Notes: generated from the sequence alone by a model not told the origin. A stretch of DNA of 64,000 nt from an uncultured Dysosmobacter sp. (GCF_947631165.1 NZ_CANRKH010000013.1:1-64000); one strand, 5' to 3'. Positions 25,534 to 37,250 are shown, counted from the stretch's first letter. A program made the numbers and translations.

Positions 25534-25677
25534 CCGTTCAAGCTTTAGCCTCACAAGGCGGTGAAATCGCGTTAGATGATACCTTCCTGTTCGATATCGC
25601 CTGTTCAAACCCTCTGATGATGTCTCCATCACTTCGCGGCAGCGATCCATATCCCTGTGGTAGCCTTACCTACCGGA
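25534..25677 (-). ncRNA. M-box (Mg2+-sensing) riboswitch
   Basis: The leader RNA carries M-box landmarks in order: GGTAGGTAAGGCTACC, GATATGGAT, CGCTGCCGC, the internal variable hairpins, and the closing GAGGCTAAAGCTTGAACGG. The class folds on Mg2+ and lets the downstream terminator form. Its place before mgtE is the classical one. A run of ten G (minus strand) separates aptamer and terminator. Confidence 0.9.
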
Positions 25678-25696
25678 CATATTCGATTACATATTT

Positions 25697-25725
25697 ATAT
25701 TATGCCAAAAAGACGAGCATGTCAA
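25697..25725 (-). promoter_or_regulatory. Promoter of the M-box/mgtE transcript
   Basis: TTGACA, 17-bp spacer, TAATAT on the minus strand, about 20 bases before the aptamer. Confidence 0.85.
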
Positions 25726-25772
25726 CCCGGACGGACAGAAAGATAAATGGAATTTTGAGACAAAGAAAGCTC

Positions 25773-25801
25773 TTGTGAGCCTATGGGAAATATGGTATAA
25801 T
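25773..25801 (+). promoter_or_regulatory. Promoter of radC
   Basis: TTGTGA, 17-bp spacer, TATAAT, 57 bases before the radC start. Confidence 0.75.
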
Positions 25802-25858
25802 ATAATATTCCAGTAAAATGGAAAGCCAGCGCGTTTTTATAGAGAAGGGGGACAGGAT

Positions 25859-26533
25859 ATGGGGATCCACGACGGACACCGGGAAAAGATGCGGAAGCGC
25901 TTTCTGCAAAGTGGACTGGACGCCTTCGCGGACCACGAGGCATTGGAGCTGCTGCTCTATTATGCGATCCCCCGGCGGGACACCAATCCCATCGCCCACG
26001 CGCTGATGGAGCGGTATGGCTCTTTGCCGGCGGTACTGTCTGCCCCGGTGGAAGATCTGCGGAAGGTGGAGGGGATCGGGGAGAGCGGGGCGATCCTGCT
26101 GAAGCTGGTGCCCCAGCTGACCCGCAAGGCCCGGCTGGCATCCGCAGCCCAGGAGACGGTGCTGAATTCCTCAGAACGGGCGGGGGCCTACCTGATGGAG
26201 CGGTTCAGCGATGAGCGGAATGAGGTTATTTATCAGCTCTGTTTGGATCGGAAGGGCAAGCTGATCGCCTGTAAGCGCCTTAGCGAGGGCAGTGTTACCA
26301 ATGCGGAGCTGAATACCCGTCAGGTGGTGGAAAACGCCATCCTGACCTCCGCCAGTGTAGTGATCCTGTCCCATAACCATCCCAGCGGCCTGGCTTTGCC
26401 ATCCGAAGAGGATTATGCCGCCACTAACCGCATCCGGGCGGCCCTGGCCGCCATCGGCGTGGAGCTGGCAGACCATATCATCGTATCGGACGGGGATTTT
26501 GTGTCCATGGCGGACAGCGGGTATCTGGGCTAA
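25859..26533 (+). CDS. radC: RadC-family JAB-domain protein
   Basis: A 224-residue protein with an N-terminal helix-hairpin-helix region (EDLRKVEGIGESGAILLKL) and a C-terminal JAB/MPN domain with the metal motif LSHNHPSGLALPSEED (His, His, Ser, Asp). The family name reflects a historical link to repair; its biochemical role is unsettled. AAGGGGGA precedes the ATG. It lies upstream of uvrB but has its own promoter. Confidence 0.93.
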   Translation: MGIHDGHREKMRKRFLQSGLDAFADHEALELLLYYAIPRRDTNPIAHALMERYGSLPAVLSAPVEDLRKVEGIGESGAILLKLVPQLTRKARLASAAQETVLNSSERAGAYLMERFSDERNEVIYQLCLDRKGKLIACKRLSEGSVTNAELNTRQVVENAILTSASVVILSHNHPSGLALPSEEDYAATNRIRAALAAIGVELADHIIVSDGDFVSMADSGYLG

Positions 26534-26567
26534 AGGGGACAGATTTCTGGCCCACTGAGAAGAAAGC

Positions 26568-26607
26568 CAAACAAATGTTTGATTTTTGCGGAGCGATGTG
26601 GTAGAGT
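26568..26607 (+). promoter_or_regulatory. LexA SOS box overlapping the uvrB promoter
   Basis: CAAACAAATGTTTG at 26568-26581 matches the Gram-positive LexA consensus CGAACRNRYGTTYG at 13 of 14 positions. It overlaps a minus 35 box TTGATT (26579-26584), which is followed after 17 bp by TAGAGT (26602-26607). LexA binding here would block polymerase until DNA damage. Confidence 0.85.
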
Positions 26608-26734
26608 ATGCGGGAGAGGTAAAGACTATTTTGGGCGGAGCCAAAGCGTTTGAACACCGCTGACGCGGCGTGGCGTCTTTAGCCCTTGGCTGATCGCTGC
26701 CCGAAATACGAGAACGCTCACGGAGAATAGACGT

Positions 26735-28705
26735 ATGCCGAAATTTGAAGTCGTTTCTGAATATCAGCCCTCCGGCGATCAGCCGGAGGCCATCGCCGCA
26801 CTGGCGGAGGGCATCGAGAACGGACTGAAGGAGCAGGTGCTGCTGGGCGTCACTGGCTCCGGCAAGACCTTCACCATGGCCAAGGTCATTGAGGCCGTCC
26901 AGCGGCCCACGCTGGTGTTGGCCCATAACAAGACCCTGGCGGCCCAGCTCTGTGCCGAATTCAAGGAGTTCTTCCCCAACAATGCGGTGGAGTATTTCGT
27001 CTCCTATTACGACTATTACCAGCCCGAGGCTTATATCCCCCACACCGACACCTACATCGCCAAGGATGCTTCCACCAACGAGGAGATCGACCGGCTGCGG
27101 CTGTCGGCCACCTGCGCCCTGCTGGAGCGGAGGGACGTCATCGTGGTGGCCTCCGTCTCCTGCATCTACGGCTTGGGCGAGCCGGATGATTTTGCCAATT
27201 TGGTAGTATCCCTTCGGGTCGGGGCGGAGTGGGACCGGGACGAGCTGCTGCGGCGGCTGGTGGAGATTCGGTACGAGCGCAACGACATCGCCTTCGAGCG
27301 GAACATGTTCCGGGTCCGGGGGGACACCGTGGAGCTGTATCCCGCCTATTACAAGGACCACGCCATCCGGGTGGAGTTTTTTGGCGATGAGATCGACCGT
27401 ATCAGCGATTTCAACCCTGTCACCGGCGCGGTGAACCGGGTCCTGAACCACATCGCCATCTACCCCGCCAGCCACTATGTCACCACCAAGGACAAAATGG
27501 ACCGGGCCATCAGCGAGATCCGCCGGGAGCTGGAGGAGCAGGTCCAATACTTTACAGATAACGACCAGTTGGTGGAGGCCCAGCGCATCCGCCAGCGGAC
27601 GGAGTACGACATGGAGATGATGGCGGAGCTGGGCTACTGCTCCGGTATCGAGAACTATTCCCGCATCATCTCCGACCGGCCCGCCGGGTCGGCCCCCATG
27701 ACGCTGCTGGACTTCTTTCCAGACGATTTCCTGCTGTTCGTGGACGAGAGCCATGTGACACTGCCCCAGGTCCGGGCCATGTACAACGGCGACCACGCCC
27801 GGAAGGACTCTCTGGTGAAGTACGGCTTCCGCCTGCCCTGTGCCTATGACAACCGTCCTCTGAAATTCGAGGAGTTTGAGAGCCGCATCGGCCAGGCGGT
27901 GTTCGTCTCCGCGACCCCCGGCCCTTACGAGCGGGAGCGGGCAGACCAGGTGGTGGAGCAGGTCATCCGTCCCACCGGCCTTCTGGATCCCCGGGCTGAG
28001 GTTCGCCCTGTCACCGGCCAGATCGACGACCTGATGGACGAGATCCGAGCTCGTGCCGCGAAGAACGAGCGGGTCCTGGTGACCACCCTGACCAAGAAGA
28101 TGGCAGAGGACCTGACGGAATTTTTCCGAAACGCCGGCATCCGGGTCCGGTACATGCACTCCGACGTGCAGACCATCGAGCGGATGGAGATCATCCGGGA
28201 CCTGCGGCTGGGGGAGTTTGACGTGCTGGTGGGCATCAATCTGCTGCGGGAGGGCCTGGATCTGCCGGAGGTCAGCCTGGTGGCCATTTTGGACGCGGAC
28301 AAGGAGGGCTTCCTCCGGTCTGAGACCAGCCTCATCCAGACCATCGGCCGTGCCGCTCGGAACGCCGAGGGCCTGGTCATCCTGTACGCCGACGAGATGA
28401 CCCCCTCCATGCGGGCTGCCATTGACGAAACGGAGCGCCGCCGCGCCATCCAGGATGCTTTCAACAAAGCGCACGGTATTGTGCCCAAGACCATCATCAA
28501 GGGTGTCCGGGAGGTGCTGGAGATCTCCAAGACGGCGGAGGAGGATACCATTCGGGGCCGCAGGAAGCGCAAGCTCACCAATCAGGAGCGGGCCGCCGAG
28601 ATCGCCAAGCTGGAAAAGGAGATGCGGGAGGCCAGCAAGATGCTGGAATTTGAGTACGCGGCTGTTCTCCGGGATCGGATCATCGAACTTAGAGGAGAAA
28701 AATAG
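26735..28705 (+). CDS. uvrB: Excinuclease ABC subunit B
   Basis: A 656-residue UvrB with Walker A GVTGSGKT (near residue 40), the tyrosine-rich beta-hairpin [20 protein letters not shown] that clamps damaged DNA, the DESH helicase box, [10 protein letters not shown] (motif VI), and a C-terminal UVR domain ([20 protein letters not shown]) for UvrC contact. With UvrA it locates bulky lesions and loads UvrC. Its promoter carries an SOS box. The uvrA gene is about 5.3 kb downstream, separated by unrelated genes, and no uvrC is visible. Confidence 0.98.
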   Translation: MPKFEVVSEYQPSGDQPEAIAALAEGIENGLKEQVLLGVTGSGKTFTMAKVIEAVQRPTLVLAHNKTLAAQLCAEFKEFFPNNAVEYFVSYYDYYQPEAYIPHTDTYIAKDASTNEEIDRLRLSATCALLERRDVIVVASVSCIYGLGEPDDFANLVVSLRVGAEWDRDELLRRLVEIRYERNDIAFERNMFRVRGDTVELYPAYYKDHAIRVEFFGDEIDRISDFNPVTGAVNRVLNHIAIYPASHYVTTKDKMDRAISEIRRELEEQVQYFTDNDQLVEAQRIRQRTEYDMEMMAELGYCSGIENYSRIISDRPAGSAPMTLLDFFPDDFLLFVDESHVTLPQVRAMYNGDHARKDSLVKYGFRLPCAYDNRPLKFEEFESRIGQAVFVSATPGPYERERADQVVEQVIRPTGLLDPRAEVRPVTGQIDDLMDEIRARAAKNERVLVTTLTKKMAEDLTEFFRNAGIRVRYMHSDVQTIERMEIIRDLRLGEFDVLVGINLLREGLDLPEVSLVAILDADKEGFLRSETSLIQTIGRAARNAEGLVILYADEMTPSMRAAIDETERRRAIQDAFNKAHGIVPKTIIKGVREVLEISKTAEEDTIRGRRKRKLTNQERAAEIAKLEKEMREASKMLEFEYAAVLRDRIIELRGEK

Positions 28706-28774
28706 TGTTCTTCATTTTCTGAGGTCCTGCCCGCCGGGCAGAGAACAGGTGTTGAGATCGAAAGGAGGCTGGCT

Positions 28775-29161
28775 ATGAAATACGAATGGCTGGATGGATA
28801 CCTCCTATCCCTTCCTGGGGCGGAGAAGGACTATAAGCCGGAGTGGGCCTGGTTCCGGTACATGATCCGGGGCAAGCTGTTTGCTGCCGTTTGTTCGCCG
28901 GAGGCCAAGTACCGGACCTACGGCGGCCACGATCTGGTGAACCTGAAATGCGAGCCGTCCAGGGCAGAGCTGCTGCGGGCGGAGTATCCGGAGATCTTGC
29001 AGGGTTTCTATTGTGACAAGCGCACCTGGATCGCCTGCCTGCTGGATGGGGAACTGCCCGGCGAAGTCCTGCGGGACCTGTGTGCAGAATCCCATCGTCT
29101 GGTGCTGGAGAAGCTGCCGAAATACGTTCAGCGAGAGATCTTGAACACGAAGGAGAAGTGA
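28775..29161 (+). CDS. MmcQ/YjbR-family protein
   Basis: A 128-residue soluble protein with the CyaY-like MmcQ/YjbR layout: an N-terminal KYEWLDGYLLSLPGAEKDYK, the strand-rich centre with YGGHDLVNLKCEPSRAELL, and the end CDKRTWIACLLDG followed by a helix. Some relatives bind DNA or act near repair genes; the role is unknown. AAAGGAGG precedes the ATG. It starts 69 bases after uvrB and ends five bases before the MBOAT gene. Confidence 0.8.
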   Translation: MKYEWLDGYLLSLPGAEKDYKPEWAWFRYMIRGKLFAAVCSPEAKYRTYGGHDLVNLKCEPSRAELLRAEYPEILQGFYCDKRTWIACLLDGELPGEVLRDLCAESHRLVLEKLPKYVQREILNTKEK

Positions 29162-29165
29162 TTCC

Positions 29166-30587
29166 ATGGCCTTCAGCAGTATGGCGTTTCTGTTCGGCTT
29201 CCTGCCCCTCTGCCTGCTGTGCTGTTTCCTGATGCCGGCCCGTCTGCGGACCGGGCGCAACGCCGTTCTGCTGCTGTTCAGTTTGTTTTTTTACGCTTGG
29301 GGCGGCCTCCGGCTGCTGCCGGTGCTGCTGACATCCTGCCTGGCGACCTGGGCGGCGGGCCTGCTGGCTGCGCCGGGGCGGAAGCGCCGGAAGGCGGCGT
29401 TGCTGGCGGCGCTGGTCCTGGAGCTGGGGATGCTGGGCTATTTCAAGTATACCGGCTTCCTGCTGGGCAATCTGAAGGCTCTGGGGCTGGATGTACCGGT
29501 CCCCGCCATCGTGCTGCCTGCAGGCATCTCCTTTTTCATCTTTCAGGCCGTTTCCTATCTGACGGATGTGTACCGGGGGACGGTCCCGCCGGAGAAAAGT
29601 CTGTTCCGCCTGACGCTGTACATGGCCTTTTTCCCCCAGCTGCTGCAAGGCCCCATCGTCCGCTACGGCGACTTTGCCCCGGCCCTGACGGACCGGCGGG
29701 AGAACAGCGCCGACGCGGCGGCGGGCGCGGTGCGCTTCTGCTTCGGCCTTGCCAAAAAGGTGCTGCTGGCGGACGCCCTGGGACAGATCGCCGACGGGGC
29801 TTTTGCCGCCGGAGACCGGCTGACAGTGGCCCTGGCCTGGCTGGGTGCCATTGCCTATACCCTGCAGCTGTACTTTGACTTTTCCGGCTACACCGACATG
29901 GCCCTGGGCCTGGGCCGGGTGTTCGGCTTTTGCCTGCCGGAGAACTTCAACTACCCCTACGTTTCCCGGTCCGCCGCGGAATTCTGGCGGCGGTGGCACA
30001 TCACGCTGTCCTTCTGGTTCCGGGACTATGTGTATATCCCTCTGGGCGGCAACCGCTGCTCTAAAGGACGGCAAGTCTGCAATCTGCTGGCGGTGTGGCT
30101 GCTGACGGGCCTTTGGCACGGCTCTGCCTGGAATTTTGTGCTGTGGGGCTTGTATTATGCGCTGCTGCTGATGGGGGAGCGGTTCCTCTGGGGCCAGGCG
30201 CTGGACAGGCTGCCTGCCGCCCTGCGGCATTTGTACGCGCTGTTCCTCATCACCATGGGCTGGGTCCTGTTCCGCTGCACCAGTCTGGCCCAGGTGGGGG
30301 AGATGGTCTCTGCCCTGTTCGGCTTTGCCCCCGGCGGAGCCTGGAGCGGCGAGGCGCTCTATGATCTCTGCCAGTTCCGCTGGGAGCTGCTGGCGGCCAT
30401 CCCCGCCGCCCTGCCGGTGAAGAACTGGCTTCAGGGCAGGCTGGCCGCCAAACGGGCCCGGGGGAGCCGCACCGCCGCCCTGGCCCTGGCTCTGGCGCCG
30501 AAGGCGCTGGCAGTTCTGCTGCTGGGCCTGTCTGCCGTGCGGCTGCTCAGCTCCACCTTCCGCTCCTTCCTGTACTTTCAATTTTAA
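29166..30587 (+). CDS. MBOAT-family membrane O-acyltransferase (AlgI/DltB type)
   Basis: A 473-residue protein with about twelve membrane helices and the MBOAT signatures RRWHITLSFWFRDYVYIPLGG-type region and TGLWHGSAWNFVLWG, whose histidine is the catalytic residue. Such enzymes pass acyl groups from the cytoplasm to surface polysaccharides. A DHHW-type partner gene lies downstream, a pairing seen in alginate and exopolysaccharide acetylation systems, here separated by a 160-bp repeat element that begins at the stop codon. The acceptor polymer is unknown; no polymer synthesis genes are in the window. Confidence 0.93.
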   Translation: MAFSSMAFLFGFLPLCLLCCFLMPARLRTGRNAVLLLFSLFFYAWGGLRLLPVLLTSCLATWAAGLLAAPGRKRRKAALLAALVLELGMLGYFKYTGFLLGNLKALGLDVPVPAIVLPAGISFFIFQAVSYLTDVYRGTVPPEKSLFRLTLYMAFFPQLLQGPIVRYGDFAPALTDRRENSADAAAGAVRFCFGLAKKVLLADALGQIADGAFAAGDRLTVALAWLGAIAYTLQLYFDFSGYTDMALGLGRVFGFCLPENFNYPYVSRSAAEFWRRWHITLSFWFRDYVYIPLGGNRCSKGRQVCNLLAVWLLTGLWHGSAWNFVLWGLYYALLLMGERFLWGQALDRLPAALRHLYALFLITMGWVLFRCTSLAQVGEMVSALFGFAPGGAWSGEALYDLCQFRWELLAAIPAALPVKNWLQGRLAAKRARGSRTAALALALAPKALAVLLLGLSAVRLLSSTFRSFLYFQF

Positions 30588-30747
30588 GAGCTTATCCGAA
30601 ATTAGCCGTGCGCCGATCGTGCCGCAGATTTTTCGCCGAACAAGGCGGTTTTCCGCAGGCAGACTGACACCTGGCAAGGGAAACCAACGAAGTCCTGGCG
30701 GATAATATGTGGTGCGAGCGGCGTGCGAGTAATTTTGGGATAAGCCC
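30588..30747. mobile_element. MITE-like element A with GCTTATCC terminal inverted repeats
   Basis: The left end GAGCTTATCCGAAATTA and the inverted right end GGGCTTATCCCAAAATTA define a 160-bp element that begins right after the MBOAT stop codon and ends just before the ribosome site of the DHHW gene. Its interior (ATTTTTCGCCGAACAAGGCG, TTTTCCGCAG, CAACGAAG, GGCGG) matches the interior of the elements at 41155 and 61785. No protein is encoded. Confidence 0.75.
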
Positions 30748-30762
30748 TAAGGAGGACTTGTG

Positions 30763-31959
30763 ATGGGAAAAATGCTCGACCGGGCCTTTCTGGCAGTCCT
30801 GCTGGCGGTCCTGCTGGCGGTTCCGGGATGGGTCGCCCTCCGGTCCCACCGGGAGACCACTGCCTATTACGAAAACCGCACCCTGGCGGAGCGGCCCGCC
30901 CTGACCTGGACCAGTCTGGCGGACGGCAGCTTCGGTTCCGCCTTTGAGAGCTGGTACTCCGATCATTTTCCCGGCCGCGCGACCCTTTTGAAAATGGATA
31001 CCAAGGTCCAGATGGATGTTTTGAAGCGCCCGGTGGTCAACGATACCGTGGTGACGGAGCGCGCTCTGCTGCCCTTTATGGCATACGAAGAGCAGTCCCC
31101 GGAGGAATACGCCCGGCAGGCGGCGGACATCGCGGAGGACCTGGGAGAGCTGGATGCCCACATCAGGGCCAACGGCGGCAGCTTTTACTATGTGGGCATC
31201 CCGGAGCAGCGGGTCTACTTCGGGGAACAGTACCCGGGATTTCTGGCCAGCCATGCCGGAGAATACCAGACGGCGGACGACGCCTTTGCCGCCGCCCTGG
31301 CGGGCCAGAACGTCCGCTTCCTGGATATGAGGCAGGTGTATGAGGACCTTGGGAACCCGGCGGAATACTACTCCGCTGTGGACCACCACTACAACTACTA
31401 CGGCGCCTACGCCGCCTACCGGGCCATTCTGGACACGATGGCGGCGGACGGCTGGCAATTGCCGGTGCTGACGGAGGAGGACCTGGACTTCGTGGAGCTG
31501 CCCAACCCCTATATCGGCTCTCGGAACCGGAAGCTCTATAACCTGTGGCCCAACGGGGAAAAGGCAGTCATGGGCGTTCAGAAAGCGCCGGTGGCCTTCA
31601 CCCGCACCGACAACGGCCAGCCCAGCGAAAAGCCCCTATTCGTCCTGCCTGCGGCGGCGGACCTGCCCACAACCTACAACTTGTATATGGGGGGCGATTT
31701 CGGCGAGACGGTGCTGGAGACCGGTCGCCCGGAGCTTCCGGATGCGCTGATCTTCGGCGATTCCTTTACCAACGCTTTGGAGACGCTGCTGTACGCCTCC
31801 TTTGACGAGACCCGCATCCTGGACTTGCGGCATTACACGGACAAGAGCCTGAAAGACTACGTCGCGGAGTACCGGCCGGACCTGGTGCTGTGCGTCCAGA
31901 ACGACACGTTTTACTACACAACCACCGGCAACGGCGCGGTATGGGCTTCTTTTCCTTGA
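30763..31959 (+). CDS. DHHW/AlgX-like SGNH-type surface protein
   Basis: A 398-residue protein with one N-terminal membrane anchor (residues 8-25), then an outer SGNH-like domain: ESWYSDHFPGR early, YYVGIPEQRVYF, the DHH motif VDHHYNYYGAYAAY (here Tyr replaces the usual Trp), and the serine block IFGDSFTNALETLL. The family works with an MBOAT transporter to place acetyl groups on exported polysaccharides. Start at ATG after AAGGAGG. Its partner is the gene upstream of the repeat element at 30588. Confidence 0.85.
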   Translation: MGKMLDRAFLAVLLAVLLAVPGWVALRSHRETTAYYENRTLAERPALTWTSLADGSFGSAFESWYSDHFPGRATLLKMDTKVQMDVLKRPVVNDTVVTERALLPFMAYEEQSPEEYARQAADIAEDLGELDAHIRANGGSFYYVGIPEQRVYFGEQYPGFLASHAGEYQTADDAFAAALAGQNVRFLDMRQVYEDLGNPAEYYSAVDHHYNYYGAYAAYRAILDTMAADGWQLPVLTEEDLDFVELPNPYIGSRNRKLYNLWPNGEKAVMGVQKAPVAFTRTDNGQPSEKPLFVLPAAADLPTTYNLYMGGDFGETVLETGRPELPDALIFGDSFTNALETLLYASFDETRILDLRHYTDKSLKDYVAEYRPDLVLCVQNDTFYYTTTGNGAVWASFP

Positions 31960-32017
31960 AAGAAAAAGAAGCCAAAAAGAACTTTAACAAGAAACACGAC
32001 ATGAGAAGGTATACGCC

Positions 32018-32902
32018 ATGGAGAAGCAGGAAGCAATGAAAAAAAGCCCCCGGGGGGCTTACGCCGGCATCCTGGCGGCGGCCGCCCTGTGGGGCATGAT
32101 CGGGCTTTGGAACCGGAGCCTGATGGCTGGGGGCTTTTCCCCCACGGATATTGTGGTGGTGCGGAACTTCGGCGGCATGGCGCTGCTGCTGGCGGTGTTC
32201 GCCGTCCGAGACCGCAGCGTGTTCCGTGTGCGACGGGCGCATCTGAAATACTTTTTCGGCACCGGCGTTGTCAGCGTGGTGCTGTTCACCTGCTGTTATT
32301 TTACCTGCCAGAAGCTGTGTTCCTTGTCGGTGGCCTCCATCCTGCTGTACACGGCCCCGTCCTTTGTGGTGCTGCTGTCGGCGGTCTTGTGGAGGGAGCC
32401 GGTGACAAAGAAAAAGCTGCTGGCCCTGGTCTTGACCCTGGTGGGCTGCGCCCTGGTGTGCGGCGTGTTCGCCGGGGACCTGACCGTGACCCTGCCGGGG
32501 CTTCTGCTGGGCCTGGGCGCGGGCTTCTTCTATGCGCTGTACAGCGTTTTCGGCCGTTATGCCCTGGCCCATTACAGCTCCATGACCGTCACGGTGTGGA
32601 CCTTCATCTTCGCAGGGCCTGCCGCCCTGGCGCTGCTGCGGCCGGCGGAGATGGCGGCGGCGCTGGCCGCGCCCCGCATGTGGCTGCTGTGCCTGGGGCT
32701 GGTGGTGTTTTCCACCGTGGCCCCCTACATCCTATACACCTGGGGCCTTTCCCAGGTGGAGGCCGGCAAGGCGGCCATCATCGCCAGCTTTGAGCCGGTG
32801 GTGGCGTCCCTGGTGGGCGCGCTGGCGTTCGGCGAGCATTTGGGCCTGACGGCGCTGGCCGGTATTCTGTGCGTCCTGGCGGGCGTGTATATCCTGAGGT
32901 GA
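32018..32902 (+). CDS. EamA-family (DMT) transporter
   Basis: A 294-residue protein with ten hydrophobic segments arranged as two EamA repeats (WGMIGLWNRSLMAGG early; YALYSVFGRYALAHYSS at the second repeat start; ASFEPVVASLVGALAFGE near the end). The substrate is unpredictable; relatives export amino acids or other metabolites. The first ATG has GAGAAGG upstream; a second ATG six codons later is also possible. It ends three bases before the YbaK gene, so they are probably co-transcribed. Confidence 0.92.
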   Translation: MEKQEAMKKSPRGAYAGILAAAALWGMIGLWNRSLMAGGFSPTDIVVVRNFGGMALLLAVFAVRDRSVFRVRRAHLKYFFGTGVVSVVLFTCCYFTCQKLCSLSVASILLYTAPSFVVLLSAVLWREPVTKKKLLALVLTLVGCALVCGVFAGDLTVTLPGLLLGLGAGFFYALYSVFGRYALAHYSSMTVTVWTFIFAGPAALALLRPAEMAAALAAPRMWLLCLGLVVFSTVAPYILYTWGLSQVEAGKAAIIASFEPVVASLVGALAFGEHLGLTALAGILCVLAGVYILR

Positions 32903-32905
32903 AGC

Positions 32906-33406
32906 ATGGCAAAAAAGAAAGAGGAAAAGACCAATGTGATGCGGATACTGGATCAAAAGAAGATCCCCTATACCGCCCATTTTTATGAGGAGGGCGAAGG
33001 CCCGGAAAACACCCGGGAATACGGCGTCCATGTGGCACAGGCCCTGGGCCAGGACCCTGCCCGGGGCTTCAAGACCCTGGCGGCCCGTGGCGCGTCCAAG
33101 GGCGTTTATGTATTCGAGGTCCCGGTGGCGGAGAACCTTGACCTGAAAAAGGCCGCCAAAGCGGTGGGGGAGAAGTCCATCGAACTGCTCCACGTGGCGG
33201 AGATCAACGCCGTCACCGGCTATATCCGGGGCGGCTGTTCCCCAGTGGGGATGAAGAAGCAGTACCCCACCGTGTTCCACCGGACGGCCCTGGACTATGA
33301 CACCATCTACATCTCCGCCGGAAAGATCGGCGCCCAGGTGGAGGTGCCGCCCCAGGCGCTGCTGGACCTGCTGGGGGCCGCCACGGCGGACATCACCGTG
33401 GAGTAG
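32906..33406 (+). CDS. ybaK: Cys-tRNA(Pro)/aminoacyl-tRNA deacylase, YbaK/EbsC family
   Basis: A 166-residue cytoplasmic protein with the YbaK core: KTLAARGASKGVYVFEVPV, the lysine motif DLKKAAKAVGEKSIELL, TGYIRGGCSPVGMKKQYPT and YISAGKIGAQV. The family clears Cys mischarged onto tRNA-Pro. It follows the transporter gene with a four-base gap. Its last 14 bases overlap the end of the convergent small gene. Confidence 0.92.
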   Translation: MAKKKEEKTNVMRILDQKKIPYTAHFYEEGEGPENTREYGVHVAQALGQDPARGFKTLAARGASKGVYVFEVPVAENLDLKKAAKAVGEKSIELLHVAEINAVTGYIRGGCSPVGMKKQYPTVFHRTALDYDTIYISAGKIGAQVEVPPQALLDLLGAATADITVE

Positions 33407-33638
33407 GGAAGCTCTGGCCACTCAAAGATAGTCCCAGGTGCAGGCCCAGGGCGAAGGCGTCCACGGACCAGCGGTAGTGGTATTCAAAGAACAGGTCTTC
33501 CAGCCGGAGACGGGCCTTTTTGTCCACGGGAAACTCTTCCAGCCGGGCGGCGATCTCTTTTTCGTCATAATCCCGGTCCAGGTCCTGCAAAACCGACGCG
33601 CCGTAAGAGGCAAAGAGCTTTTCAAAAAGAGAATTCAT
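33393..33638 (-). CDS. Small helical protein divergent from an HTH regulator
   Basis: An 81-residue protein starting MNSLFEKLFASYGASVLQ behind GGGGGT, largely helical and acidic in the middle (DYDEKEIAARLEEFPVDKKA), ending with a hydrophobic helix DAFALGLHLGLSL. I do not recognise it with certainty; similar short proteins accompany XRE regulators in Clostridia. Its promoter overlaps that of the divergent HTH gene and shares operators, so it is very probably repressed by that regulator. Confidence 0.65.
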   Translation of the reverse strand: MNSLFEKLFASYGASVLQDLDRDYDEKEIAARLEEFPVDKKARLRLEDLFFEYHYRWSVDAFALGLHLGLSLSGQSFPTPR

Positions 33639-33656
33639 GTGCGATACCCCCAAAAA

Positions 33657-33708
33657 TTGACTTTTAATGTCATATATGTATAATATGACATTTGGTGTCA
33701 AATGTCAA
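33657..33708. promoter_or_regulatory. Overlapping divergent promoters with two palindromic operators
   Basis: Plus strand: TTGACT (33657-33662), 16 bp, TATAAT (33679-33684). Minus strand: TTGACA (33703-33708), 17 bp, TATTAT (33680-33685), so the two minus 10 boxes overlap. Operator 1: AATGTCATAT and ATATGACATT (33666-33692, 7-bp centre). Operator 2: GACATTTG-GTGT-CAAATGTC (33687-33706). Both are perfect inverted repeats built on TGTCA. Confidence 0.85.
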
Positions 33709-33719
33709 GGAGAACTTTT

Positions 33720-33938
33720 ATGGAGACACTGGAGATTTTAGGTCAGCGGCTGCATATATTGCGAAAAGAGAAAAAATTGCGCCAAGAGGATATGGCGGAG
33801 TTGCTTCAAGTAACGCTCCGGCACTATCACCGCATCGAGCATGGAAAAGTCAACATCCCCACCTTGACATTGTGTGCTCTGGCGGATTATTTTGAAGTGA
33901 CGACAGAGTATCTGCTGGGCCGGAGCGACCGGCGGTGA
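33720..33938 (+). CDS. Small XRE-family HTH regulator
   Basis: A 72-residue single-domain repressor-type protein starting [15 protein letters not shown], with the helix-turn-helix [20 protein letters not shown] and the tail [16 protein letters not shown] lies seven bases upstream of the ATG. It reads divergently from the 81-residue gene across a shared control region with two TGTCA-based palindromes, which suggests that it represses both genes. Confidence 0.88.
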   Translation: METLEILGQRLHILRKEKKLRQEDMAELLQVTLRHYHRIEHGKVNIPTLTLCALADYFEVTTEYLLGRSDRR

Positions 33939-33998
33939 GCCGCCCCGCGGCTCCGCGCCGCAGCTGGAATCATTTTTTGAAGGAGAACAGGATTTTTC

Positions 33999-36827
<2,829 letters not shown>

Positions 36828-36830
36828 GAT

Positions 36831-37250
36831 ATGGAACAGCGGGAAGAAACCATTCGCCGTTGGTTCGATATGTGGCTGCGGGGAGAGGACCTGGGGATTC
36901 GTTCGATCTTCTCTCAGAACACGGTCTATATCGAGAGCTGGGGACCGGCATATCACGGTGCGGATGAGATCTGTCACTGGTTTACGGAATGGAATACCCG
37001 GGGAAAGGTCCTGACATGGGAGATCAAACAATTTTTCCATCGGGACAGCCAGACAGTCGTGGAGTGGTTTTTCCACAACCGCATGAACGACGGCAGGGAA
37101 GAGGCATTTGACGGCCTTTCCCTGGTGAAGTGGACGGCAGACGGCAAAATCGCGTTTTTGCAGGAGTTTGGCTGTAATCTGGAACGGTATGATCCCTATG
37201 CGGATGGTCCTGTTCCGAAATTCCAGGATAAGGCCGCTCTGTGGTTTTGA
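36831..37250 (+). CDS. NTF2/SnoaL-like protein
   Basis: A 139-residue soluble protein of the cone-shaped NTF2-like fold: an N-terminal helix (EETIRRWFDMWLRGEDLG), the FSQNTVYIESWGPAYHGADEI motif and later strands (TVVEWFFHNRMNDGREEAFDGLSLVKW). Such proteins bind small hydrophobic ligands or act as isomerases or hydrolases; no activity can be assigned. It begins four bases after uvrA and is probably co-transcribed with it. Confidence 0.82.
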   Translation: MEQREETIRRWFDMWLRGEDLGIRSIFSQNTVYIESWGPAYHGADEICHWFTEWNTRGKVLTWEIKQFFHRDSQTVVEWFFHNRMNDGREEAFDGLSLVKWTADGKIAFLQEFGCNLERYDPYADGPVPKFQDKAALWF

